Assembly: GCA_024760905.1 (NCBI GenBank)
Contig: CM045733.1
Location: 32,137,001 to 32,201,000 of the forward strand
Origin: Plotosus lineatus
Taxonomy: Eukaryota > Chordata > Actinopteri > Siluriformes > Plotosidae
Reading direction: 5' to 3'
Length of the DNA stretch: 64,000 nt
In this document: positions 27,217 to 38,400 of the stretch, piece after piece
Layout: each line of letters starts with the position of its first letter
Numbering within the stretch: position 1 is the first letter of the stretch
The notes under the pieces: generated by a model
Databases searched by the model: none
Seen by the model: only the letters and a program-made list of their open reading frames with translations
What the model was told of the DNA's origin: nothing
Translations under genes and position numbers: made by a program

Positions 27217-30170
27217 ACTCTTCTTCATTTCCTTTTGGCTGTTCCCTTCAGAGGTCGTCACAGCAAATCATCTGCCTCCATCTCACCCTATCCTCTGCAT
27301 CTTCTTCTCTTACATCAACTACCTTCATGTCCTCCTTCACCACATCCATAAATCGTCTCTTTGGTCTTCCTCAAGGCCTTCTGTCTGGTAGTTCCAGCCT
27401 CAGCATCCTATTACCAATATACTCACTCTCCCTCCTCTGTACATGTCCAAACCGTCTCAATCTAGCTTCTCCAAAACGTCTTACATGTGCTGTCCCTCTG
27501 ATGTGCTCATTCCTGATCCTATCCATCCTCGTGACTCCCAAAGAGAACCTCAACATTTTCATCTCTGCTACCTCCAGCTCTGCCTCCTGTCTTTTCCCCA
27601 GTGCCACTGTTTCTAAACCATACAACATCGCTGGCTTCAACACCGTCTTGTACACTTCTCCTTTCATTTTTGCCGATACCTTCCTATCACATTGGACACT
27701 TTTTTTTCTCCAACCATTCCAACCTGCCTGCACACCTGCACATGCTTGTTCACCTCTTTTCCACACTCTACATTGCTCTGGATTGTTGAGCCCAAGTACT
27801 TAAAATCCTCCACCTTCTTTATCTCTGCTCCCTGTAACCACACCGTTCCTCTTTGGTCCTTGTTGTTCACACACATGTATTCTGACTTACTGAGGCTAAC
27901 CTTCATTCCTCTCTTTTCCAGGGCATACCTCTACCTCTCTAGATTTCCCTCCAATTGTTCTCTGCTCTCACTACAGATTACAATGTCATCTGCAAACATC
28001 ATAGTCCATGGAGATTCTTGTCTAACCTCATTGTCAACCTGTCCATCACCATTGCAAACAAGAAGGGGCTCAGAGCTGATCCTTGATGCAGTCCCACCTC
28101 CACCTTAAACTCTTCTGTCAAACCGACAGCACACCTCACCACTGTCTTTCATCTCTCATACATGTCCTGCCCCACTCTAACATACTTCTCTGCCACTCTA
28201 GACTTCCTCATGCAATACCTCAGTTCCTCTCTTGGCACCCTGTCATATGCTTTTTCCAGATCCACAAAGGCACAATGCAGTTCCCTCTGACCTTCTCTGT
28301 ACTTCTCTATTAACATCCTCAAAGCAAACACTGCATCTGTGGTGCTCTTTCTCGTCATGAAACCAAACTGTGGTTCACAAATGCTGACCTCTGCCCTTAG
28401 TCTAGCTTCCACTATTCTTTCCCATAACTTCATTGTATGGCTCATCAACTTTATCCCTCTGTAGTTGCCACAACTCTGCACGTCTCTCTTGTTCTTAAAA
28501 ATCAGCACCATCAACTTCTACATTCCTCTGGCATCATCTCACTCTCTAAGACCTTGTTGAATGTTCTTGTCAGAAAATCTACTGCTACCTCCCCTAGACA
28601 CTTTCATACCTCTACCGGTATGTCATCAGGACCAACTGTCTTGCCACTCTTTATCCTTTTCAATGCCCTCCTCACTTCACCCTTACTAATCTTTGCTACT
28701 TCCTGGTTCTCAACAGTCACCTCTTCTACTCTTTTTCCTCTCATTTTCCTCATTCATCAGCTCTTCAAAGTACTCTTTCCATCTTCCCAGCACACTTCTA
28801 TCATCAATCAATACGTTTCCCACTCTGTCCTTAATCATTCTAACTTGCTGCACATCTTTCCCATCTCAATCTCTCTTCTGTGCCCACCTGTATGAATCAT
28901 TTTCTCCCTCCTTACTGTCCAACCTATCATACAAGTCATCATACGCCCTCTGGCCTTTGACACCATTACTTTCACCTTATGCTGTGTCTCCCTGTACTCC
29001 TGTTTACTCTCTTTGGTCCTCTCAATGTCCCACTTCTTCTTAGCTAACCTCTTCCTTAACACTCCTGCACTTCATTCCACCACCAAGTCTCCTTATCTAC
29101 TTTCCTTCCAGATGACACACCATGTACTCTCCTACCTGTCTCTCTGATCACATTTGCTGTAGTTGTCTAGTCATCCAGAAGCACTTCCTGACCACACAAA
29201 GCCTGTTTCAACTCCTTGAAGACAACATGACCCTCTTCCTTTTTCAGCTCTCACCACTTTTGTCTTCTGCTCTGCCTTTGCCTTCTTCACTTTCCTCACC
29301 ATCAGCGTCATACTGCACACCACCATCCTATGCTCTTTGGCAACTCTCTCACCCACTACTACCTTGCAGTCACTGATTTCCTTCAAATTAATCACTTACA
29401 CAAGATGTAGTCTACCTGTGTGCTCCTACCTCCATTTTTATAAGTTACCCTAGGCTCTTTCTCACTCATTCACCTCTAGGGGTACTCTGCATCACCTCAT
29501 CTAACTCACTCCAGAATCTCTCCTTCTCTTCTAGCTCGCATCCTGCCTGTGGAGCATAAGCACTAACAATGTTGAACATCACACCTTCAATTTCTAACTT
29601 GAGACTCATCACTCTGTTTTGACACTCTCTTCACTTCTAGAACATTCCTGACAAACCCCTCCTTCAGGATGACTCCTACTCCTTTTCTCTTCCCATCCAC
29701 TCCATGATAAAACGGCTTAAACCCTGCTCAGAAGCTTCTAGCCTTGCTACCTTTCCACCTGGTCTCCTGAACACACAGTATGTCCACCTTCCTCCTCTGA
29801 GTCATGTCAGCCAGCTCTTTACCTTTTCCTTTCATAGTTCCAACATTCAAAGTCCCTACTCTCAGTCCTAGACTTGTACCTTTCCTCTTCTCTCTCTGCC
29901 TATGGACCCGCTTCCCACCTCTTCTTCTTCAACCTCCCCTTCTTCGACTAACAGTAGTCCAATTTTCACCAGCACCCTGTTGGTTAACAGCACTGATGGC
30001 GGTCATTGTGAACCCGGGCCTCGACCGATCCGGTATGGGATTCGTATTTTTTACTCACATGTTTAATGTGCCATTGGTTTTATGCTGGATGCCCTTCCTG
30101 ATGCCCTCTGCATTTATCCAGGCTTGGGACCGGCGTCAGGGTGAACACTGGCTTGTGCCCCCCCCCCAAA
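27217..30170 (-). mobile_element. RTE-type LINE, nearly full length, inactivated
   Basis: Read on the minus strand, the 5' part near 30150-29800 carries the GGGTTCACAATGACCGCC leader and the start of the endonuclease. RT lies at 28514-28149 (SCGNYRGIKLMSHTMKLWER, GFMTRKSTTDAVFALRML, HCAFVDLEKAYDRVPREEL). The C-terminus lies at 27906-27371 (EDFKYLGSTIQSNVECGKEV, AMLYGLETVALGKRQEAEL, RFGHVQRRESEYIGNRML). The 3' end at 27217 reads GACGACCTCTGAAGGGAAC, then CCAAAAGGAAATGAAGAA. Frameshifts abound. The RTE clade is inferred from RT style. Confidence 0.8.
28149..28514 (-). pseudogene. RTE-type LINE reverse transcriptase core fragment
   Basis: This 121-codon frame contains RT blocks 1-3: NYRGIKLMS, QFGFMTRKSTTDAVF and CAFVDLEKAYDRVPREEL with the first catalytic Asp. 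The YADD-equivalent lies downstream in another frame at about 27985-28005 (ADDIVICS on the minus strand). Confidence 0.75.
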
Positions 30171-30680
30171 AAAATCACGGCTTTGGTTTTTAGAAAGCAC
30201 ACAATTTTGGAACATATGAATGTGGACCAGATTAAAATTTGTTCTGTATTCTGTAGTATGTGCTCAATCCTAAGTCCCATGTCCAACATTATCAGTTTAG
30301 AGAGTGTTTTTGTACGGACACTAAAACTCACAGAAACTAGTGTTCCATTAGTGAAGCCGTACTCATAAGTAATTGAGCACAGAAAAATACTTTGCTGTTC
30401 ATGTGAAATCTCCTAGATACAGCTTGAGAGGTTCAGACAATAAAATGACTAAATCTGTTCTAGTTTCCTGTGTAATTTCCCCGTTCCTTGATGGAGATTA
30501 ACTTGCTCAGGTTAATTGAAGCCTTAAATGTACATTTCATTAGTAAAGAACAAAACTTTTCTTCTTAAGACCCTCTTTCAGGTTTTTGATTCAGTCAATA
30601 TTTTCACAAAGATGGCATATAGTATTAATCCATAATGCCTATTAAGCAGCGTACTTGTTGCAACTGCTGCATAAACTGAG
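30171..30680. other. No gene seen
   Basis: Unique-looking AT-rich sequence between a LINE and a Tigger MITE. Confidence 0.4.
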
Positions 30681-30682
30681 TA

Positions 30683-31482
30683 CAGTGGTACCTCACCTTA
30701 CGAAAATAATCCGTTCCAGACTCTTTCTTAACCTGGATTTTTCATAAATTGAACCGCATTTTACATGTAAAACGTGTGATTTGTTCCAAGTCCCCCAATA
30801 CTACCTCCTAAACCCTTTAAAAATTATAAAAGCATACATCTTAAAACTTCCTTCTGCTTCAATATCGTACCGGTGGTAGACAGGTTTGGCCATATTCCTT
30901 TGCGATATCATTCGAGCCTGTTTCTTCTTCTCACTCGCACCGGAAATCACACACACGCACGTGTGTTGACCATGTCTTCTTAGCAGATTTATAATCTTAC
31001 AAATGTTTATGGAAGGTTAAAAGCCGGAGTCAAGAAATAAAGCATGAAACAACAGTAACACTGTCCTTTACACGAAAAGCATTATGAGATGCAGCTCCAT
31101 AATAGCCAACAGGAGGGAACTACGTCATCCATCCTAGCCAATGGGAGGCCAGCGGGGCGGGAAGTTGGGAGATGGCCAATAAGAGAGAGCTGCGACATTC
31201 CTTCTAGCCAATGGGAGGCCAGTTGGGCGGATGTTGGGAGATAGGCAATGGGAGGTAGCTGCATCATCCCTCCTAGCCAATGGGAGGCCAGCGGGGCGGG
31301 ATGTTTGAACGTCATTGTTGGGAGAGCAGCTCGTGCATTGTGTGAATGGCGCGTTTGAATGGCATGTTTGGCACGTTTCATAAGAACTTGTTTCGTATAC
31401 AGAGACAAAAAATTTTGGAAAATGTTTTTCGTAACCTGGATTTTTTTGTTTGCTGAGACCATCGTAAGTTGAGGTACCACTG
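30683..31482. mobile_element. Tigger-type MITE, 800 bp, TA-flanked
   Basis: It begins CAGTGGTACCTCACCTTACG at 30683 and ends CGTAAGTTGAGGTACCACTG at 31482, near-perfect inverted repeats, with TA on each side (30681-30682, 31483-31484). Inside, GCCAATGGGAGGCCAG occurs four times between 31138 and 31290 as a degenerate tandem repeat of about 60 bp. There is no transposase. Confidence 0.8.
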
Positions 31483-31484
31483 TA

Positions 31485-32165
31485 CTTGGCTGGAACATGA
31501 TGATTTTGGCCAGCCTATCTGTATACTGTCATCCAAGATCTTTAGGCTTCCTCCACCTGTTTCAAACCAAATATATTCCAGTCTGGAATTGGTAGAAACG
31601 CCTGCCACACAGAAGCAAAGTACTCTAAATTCTGTTAGGTCCGATTATAAGATGCACGCTACCATGAAGATGTTTTGTCATTCACATTCAGGTCTCCAGT
31701 GAATAGTGATTCAGATTGTTGGGACTACTCTGGAAAGAGAGGGCTGAACTATATCATATATGTAACCCATTCTTTTACCTTTTGGTGTTAGTTGCTGGGA
31801 ATGGATACAATGCTTTTTTTTCCTCAGAGAAAAAGTCATCTCTTGATTAAACGCAACTGTGAGCATTCAGATGAGACCCAGAGGATATATATAATCAATA
31901 CAGAATGCGCTCTATTCTCTTTGCCTACGTTTGCTGTTTGTGACCGAAGAACCAATTAAAAGGGATCAATGCAAGGCTATAAGGTTGAGCGCATAGCTGT
32001 GCTCACAGATTGTTCTTGACTGCACCTGTGCTTGTAAAAGACGTTCCTTTCACCAATACAACAGACCCAGCAGTCATGACATACATGCTGCTGATTCTGT
32101 GTAATTGAATCACAAATTGAAAGGGGCGTGTCCAAAATAATAGCAGTGTGATGTTCAATTAATCA
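31485..32165. other. No gene seen
   Basis: No repeat family or exon recognised. Confidence 0.4.
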
Positions 32166-32167
32166 TG

Positions 32168-32496
32168 CCATTCATTCATTTTCTGAATCGCTTAATCCTA
32201 ATTAGGGTGGGAGGCTGGTGCCCATTTCAGCCGACTGAAGGTTATACACCCCGGACAGCTTGCCAGGCCATCGCAGGGCGGAAACACGCTGACAGCTTTG
32301 CAGCCTACTCTTGTCGAAAGTCAGCAATGGTTCTTTTACATGCCTTACACCATAGACAGTGAGAGACATGGCCAGCCTTTGATAACCCAATTAGCTGCAC
32401 TGGGAGGGGACAGTGACAACCCGTTGAGAGTGAAGCTTGAACCCTCAACCTTGGGATCAGTAATCCAGCATCTTTACCACCAGGCCACGGCTGCCC
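32168..32496 (-). repeat. SINE family A' (A head, B tail), full length
   Basis: Minus strand: tRNA-like head from GGGCAGCCGTGGCCTGG, family A middle (CCATGTCTCTCACTGTCTA, AAAGTTCTGTCAGCGTG-like), then a switch near 32285 to the family B tail with CTAATTAGGATTAAGCG and TCAGAAAATGAATGAATG. It is followed by a (TG)n tract at 32512-32527. Confidence 0.75.
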
Positions 32497-33370
32497 TATA
32501 TAAATATATATGTGTGTGTGTGTGTGTTCAGTGATCGTGAATGGTGAATACAACAGATTTCCAATAAATGGTAAAGGTTGTGTACAGATGTGGAAATATA
32601 CAGAGCTCTAACAGGAACCTTGCTGTTTGGATGCAGAATTGCACTGTCCATTTTAATAAACAGTGAAATACACAGAAATATGCTCATGTATATATGTGCA
32701 TGTGTACACATAACTAAGAATCCCTCTTTATTAAAAATGCATTATTTATGAGTAGCAATACAATCATCTTACCGGCACACTGATAAATATCATAAATTTG
32801 TGCATATTCTATTGGAAATGCTTTCCCAATTCAAGCACAGGTAATGTATTGCTATTTGTTTTATTTGTTGTCTGCCAAAGTATACTCTGAGAATCTCGTG
32901 TTCAAGTTAAAATAAATACATATTTTTGTAAGATGTATCAGTATATCAGCATTTTTATTACTAATCACAAACTTTCTATACTGATTTGACTTGAAATATC
33001 TGTTACCATAACCGAAGCTGCAACTGAAAATCTGGCCTTTAATTTGTATAACACAAACAAAAGTAAAAGAACTTTAAAAAACTTAAGGATGGATTCTTTT
33101 CACCAAGAACATGTGCAACAGTTACCAGTACCCCTGGAAATGATACTGAAGCATGTTTCCCATTTAAATTGTAAACAATTTAATTGGTTGGAGTGTGTAG
33201 GAGCTTTCAAGCTGTAATTCATGACTTCTTGATGAACTGTAGTACAAACATCAGGTGAAATAGAGGCCAAATTCCCTTACTCATACATCAACATGGGAAA
33301 GATAAGAGAACACTCAAAGTAATTGAGAAGTGTTCACTTTCATAAAAGGGAATAGTTATTATACAAATTA
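32497..33370. other. No gene seen; short (TG)n tracts
   Basis: AT-rich sequence with (TG)n at 32512-32527. No conserved frame. Confidence 0.4.
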
Positions 33371-33481
33371 CGTGTGTGTGTGTGTGTGTGTGTGTATGTA
33401 GTATGTGTCTGTCTGTCTTCCTTTCGGCTTTTTCCCTTTTACTCGGGAGTCGCCACAGCGAATCATCTGATTCGCACATTT
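33371..33481 (-). repeat. (GT)n tract and SINE A 3' end fragment
   Basis: GT repeats at 33371-33396 are followed by reversed SINE A tail (CTTCCTTTCGGCTTTTTCCC, GTCGCCACAGCGAATCATC, GATTCGCACATT). Confidence 0.7.
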
Positions 33482-33668
33482 ATGTCTAAAATATATGCCC
33501 TACAGCCAATAAGCACGATGGTGAGCAAGCTAAAACCACAACAACTACGGATCTGTCCTGGTGAATTACAAAAAAAAGATCAGCAAATCTTTAACCCCCC
33601 AACCTCTATGTCAGCAGATTATTTAAGTCTAGTGGGCCTTGGTGTTTGGCTGAAAATATTCAAAGATC

Positions 33669-33869
33669 CATTCATTCATTTTCTGAACTGCTTAATCCTA
33701 ATCAGGGTCCTGGGAAGGCTGGAGCTCATCTCAGATGACTCTGGGTAGGGCAGAGTACACCCTGGACAGCTCTCCAGGCCATTGCAGGGCAGAAACACGC
33801 TGACGGCTATGCAGCCTACTCTTGACGAAAGTCAGCATTGGTTCTTTTACACCTCACCATAAACAGTGG
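33669..33869 (-). repeat. SINE family A', head truncated
   Basis: The reversed B-type tail (TTCATTTTCTGAACTGCTTA, CAGGGTCCTGGGAAGGCTGG) joins A-type middle (AGAAACACGCTGACGGCTAT, ACTCTTGACGAAAGTCAGC). It stops before the tRNA-like head. Confidence 0.7.
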
Positions 33870-33981
33870 TTGAAAATACAAGTGGCTTATCCCAACTGTA
33901 ATATGGTGGGGCTTCTGTCATATCGTTGGTCTGTTCCTATTCTGGTCACTGAAAAACCTATTAGAGTAAATGGCATCATGG

Positions 33982-34400
33982 ACCGAAAGAACAAGATCAC
34001 GGATACAAGCGGCTGAAATGAGCTTCCTTCGCCGGGTGGCGGGGTTCTCCCTTAGTAATAAGGTAAGAAGCTCTACCATCCATGGAGAGCTCGGAGTAGA
34101 TTCGCTGCTCCTCCGCATTGAGAGAAGCCAGTTGAGGTGGCTCGGGCATCTGGTCAGAATGCCTCCCTGGTGCCTCCCTGGTGTGGTGTTTTGGGCATGT
34201 CCAACCGGGAAGAGACCCCGGGATCGACCTAGAACACGCTGGAGGGACTATGTCTCTCGGCTTGTCTGGGACCGCCTCGGTGTCCCCCCAGGAAAGTTGA
34301 TGGAGGTGGTTGGGGAGAGGGACATCTGGACCTCTTTGCTTAGGTTGCTGCCCCCGCGACCCGACCCCGGACTTAGCGGCAGATGATGATGATGATGATG
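33982..34400 (+). mobile_element. 5'-truncated Rex3 LINE with target duplication
   Basis: A 138-codon frame at 33970-34386 is the Rex3 C-terminus (AEMSFLRRVAGFSLSNKV, LRWLGHLVRMP, PTGKRPRDRPRTRWRD, LLPPRPDPGLSGR). It ends in a (GATG)n tail. GCATCATGG occurs at 33973-33981 and 34401-34409, so this 0.4-kb piece is an independent truncated insertion. Its frame is still open. Confidence 0.85.
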
Positions 34401-34409
34401 GCATCATGG

Positions 34410-35049
34410 TCTCCATGAAATACTAGGACATTATAAATAGGAAAAATGGCTGTTTCCATAAAGAAGCTAATACTGAGTCACCATATGGTCTTCACACAGG
34501 GCAGTGATCCAAATTCAAAATAAATAAGTTTGCTTGGCCATAAAATCAAATTTCTGCCATGACACTCTCAGCCCCTCACCTGGGAGGTCTACTCAACAGA
34601 ATGAAGAGTATACAAGAGAGGGTCTAGAGCCCTGGATGATCTGGAAAAATTCTGTGAAGATGAAAGGTCTCAGTTGCCATTGTCCGTATTCTACAACTGT
34701 ATAAAATATAATAGGCGAATACTCAGGAGTGTCAATCTTGGCACATATTTATAATCTTACTTAAGTTGTCTTCTTTGAAAAAAATTGTGTTAGGTATTTT
34801 TACAGTGTGAGATGAAACTACTACACCTAAAAATTTTTTTCCTTTTAAGATAATAATCTTTACAAGGCATACCAATAATCATACAGGGCACTGTATGGAG
34901 GACACAACACATGCTACATTGCTATTGTGTCAATAGAACAGAAAGAAGATGTAGTTTTCTACCAGGAAGACAACTATCCAAACCAGCAGATTGGTCGTGA
35001 CTGAGCACACTGTCCACAGGATTTTGTAGAGTTTTCCGATTGATCAGTG
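34410..35049. other. No gene seen
   Basis: No recognisable element. Sequence such as GGGCAGTGATCCAAATTC near 34500 could be an old transposon relic. Confidence 0.4.
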
Positions 35050-35327
35050 TGAACACTGAGCAAGTGCAGAGTACACCCTAGACAGCTTGCCAGGCCATCG
35101 CAGGGGAGAATCACACTGACTGCTATGCAGCCTACTCTTTACGAAAGTCAGTCGTGATTCTTTTACATGTATCTCACCATAGACAGTGGGAGACCTGGTT
35201 AGCCTTTTATAACCCAGTTAGCTGCACTGGGGGGACAGCAGTTACAACATTTGGATAGTGGGGCTTGACCCCCCCCAATCCTGGGATCAGTAATCCAGCC
35301 TCCTACCACTGGGCCACCACTGCCCTG
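35050..35327 (-). repeat. SINE family A' copy, diverged
   Basis: Reversed: tRNA-like head at 35300-35327 (CCACTGGGCCACCACTGCCC), family A middle with CACCATAGACAGTGGGAGAC, and the B-type segment ACACCCTAGACAGCTTGCC. A poly(C) interruption occurs at 35270. Confidence 0.65.
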
Positions 35328-35452
35328 CTGGAAAACTATCATTTGGAAAGCTTAAGCGTTTTTTTGTAATAACTTGATAATATACAAAATACTGTATAAA
35401 AATCTATTGCCGAGTTTATACTAAAAAATATTCAAAATCAGAATGTGCTTTA

Positions 35453-38400
35453 CCCCCCCCCCCCCCATAACCACCTTACCGTGGTGGAGGGGTTTGCATG
35501 ACCTGATACTAGGAGATATGTTGTTGGGTGCATATGCCCCTGGTAGGATCACTCAAGGCAAACAAGTCTTAGGAGAAGGTTCAGACAAAGCATGGTTCAA
35601 AATACCCTTATGGAGAAAATAAAAGGACAAGGTTTCCCTGCCCAGATGCGCAGCACTGGGGTCCCCTTTGAAGTCAGGCCTGGGGAGGGGCTCGAAGGCG
35701 AGTGCCTGGTCAATGGGCTTCCACCCACCCATAGAACCTGGATGGGCCCAGTCTGAAAAGGAGACCTGGGTTTTCCCTCCCATGGACCCACCACCTGTGG
35801 GAGGGGCTATAGTAGTCAGGCACATTGTGAGTTGGGTGGCAGCCAATGGTATGGGTTCTGTTGGACCAATCCTCGGCTACTGACTCTGACTCTTGGGACA
35901 TGAAATGTCACCTCTCTAGCGTGTAAGAAACTTGAACTGGTGTGTGAGGTTGAGTGATACCAACTGGACTCACCTCAATGCACGGTGAGTCGATGTAATC
36001 ATTCTTGTTACCACCATCTTGGTGCCCACACTTTGGTGTTCTCCCTGGTTGAGGAAAGGGTAGCTTCCATCTGCCTTCGGATAATAGGATGTTAGGTTAG
36101 TTTAGTCAATAGATTGTTTGTGCTTGTGCACCAAATGACAGTTCATAGTACCCACCCTTATTGGAGTCTTTAGGGGTGTGTTGGAGAACACTCCTCCTGA
36201 TAACTCCCTTGTTGTCTTGGGAGACATCAATGCCCATGTGGGCAATGATAGTGTGACTTGGAAAGGTGAAATTGGTAGGTACGTCCTCTCCAGTCTGAAC
36301 CCGAATGTGCTTTCTCTGTTGGACTTCTGGCTCATCATGAACACCATGTTTGAACATAAGGGTGCACTTGGCTCCAGGACACCCTAGGCTGTAATTCGAT
36401 GATTGACTTTGTAGTTGTGTCACCAGACTTGAGGCTGCATGTTCTGGACACTAGGGTGAAGACAGGAGCTGAGTTGTCAACTGATGACCACCTGGCTGTT
36501 AGCTGCCTCCTATGACGGGGAGGTTCAGTCCTGGCAGACCCAAGCATGTAGTTTGGAATTAGGGAAGTAGGGAATGTTTGACGGAGTCTCCTATCCGAAG
36601 GGCTTTTAACTCCCTCCTCCAGCAAAGCTACAAGCACATCCTGAAGGAGGCGGGGGGGGGGGGGGTAATAGAATCCAAATGGGTCATGTTTTGTGACTCC
36701 ATTATTGAGGTGCAGCCCATAGCTGTGGCCAGAAGGTCATCGGTGCCAGTCATTATGGAACACTTGAGCCCTGTGGTGGACATCTGCAACATCTGCTGTG
36801 AAGGTGGCTGTCCCATTGAAAAAGAAGGCCTATTGGATCTTATTGGCCAGCAACTATTCGGTTGGCCTCTAAAAGGTTCTGGACCAACATCTGACGCCTC
36901 AGGAGGGAGAAGCAGTTCTCCACAAATATTGTTTACAGTGGAAGTGGGAAGCTGCTCACCTTGACTGGGGATATTGTTGGGAGATGGAAGGAATACTTTG
37001 AAGACCTCCTTAATTCTACCAACATGCCCTCCATAGAGGAAGACACTTGGGGTTTGGGTAGGCCCACCCACCACTGGGTCTGAGGTCACTGAGGTAGCCA
37101 AAAAGTTCCACTGGGGGTGGAATGAGATCTGCCATGAATATCTCCGGGCTCTGGATGTTGTAGGACTGTTGTGATATCTCTGCAACATCACGTGGTCATT
37201 GGGGGTCATACCTCTGAATTGGCAACCCAGGGTGGTAATTCCCCTTTTTACAAAAGGGGAACCAGAAGGTGTGTTGCTATTATCGTGGAATCACACGCCT
37301 CAGCTTACCCGGGAAAGTCTATGCAAGAGTACTGGAGAAGAGGAGCTGACCAATGGTTGAACCTCAGACTCAGGAGGAACAGTGTTGTTTTCGTCTTGGC
37401 CGTGGCACTCTCGACCAACTGTACACTCTACAGGATCCTGAAGGGGGCATGGGAGTTAGGCCAATTTGTCCATATTTTGTGGAATTAGAGAAGACTTGAC
37501 TGTGTCCTTCAGACTATCTTGTGTGGTGTGCTCCATGAGTATGGGGTACCGGACCTGTTGCTATGGGCCATTCAATCGCATTGGTAATAACAGGTTGAAC
37601 TTGTTTCCGATGATGTATGGAGTTTGCCATGTCCTTTGTCACTGATTCTGGTCATAATTTTTATGGAGAGAAGTTCTAGGTGCAGCCGCATCAACGAGGG
37701 GTTTTGGTTTGGTATCCATAGGATCTTGTCTCTAGCTCTCATTGGAGCAATTTGCAGCCAATTGCGAAGCTGCCGCGATGACAATCAGTACTTGCAAATC
37801 TGAGATCATGGTTCTCAGTCAGAAAAGGGTGGACTGTACCCTCCGGGTCTGGAATGAAGTCCAGCCCTAAGTGGAGTAGTTCTAGTATCTTGGGGTCTTG
37901 AAATAAGCTTCGTTAGCCGAGTGGTGATTCTCACAAGCTCAACTATTCAAGACAAGCTCAGAATAGAATCGCTGCTTCTCCATCTTGAGATTTGCCAGTT
38001 GAGGTGGCTCTTGCATCTGGTTAGAATGCCTACTTGGTGTGGTTTTTCATGCATGTCCAACTGGGATGAGACCCCAGGGTAAACCCAGAACACGCTGGAG
38101 AGATTATGCCCCTTAGCTGTTCTGGGAACACCTTGGTATCCCCTCAGAAGGGCTAGAGCAGGGGTTGGCAACCTTTGCCATTCAAAGAGCCATTTGGACC
38201 CGTTTTCCACATTAAAGAAAACACTGGGAGCCACAAATGCTTTTTTGACATTTTAAATCAAATCACACTGCATATAATGTTTTTCCCCTTTTTCCTTCAT
38301 GTTAATATAAAATAACAATATGTTACATTGATTTAAACGACTGCAGAGACCATTAAATTACAATTCTGCTTGCAACAAAAACATTTACATTAAAAAAAAA

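Noticed and set aside
27194..29376. Many plus-strand frames up to 158 codons rich in Ser, Leu and Pro
   Set aside because: Antisense of the RTE-type LINE; the minus strand shows recognisable RT motifs. The 215-codon plus frame at 46266-46913 is rejected for the same reason.
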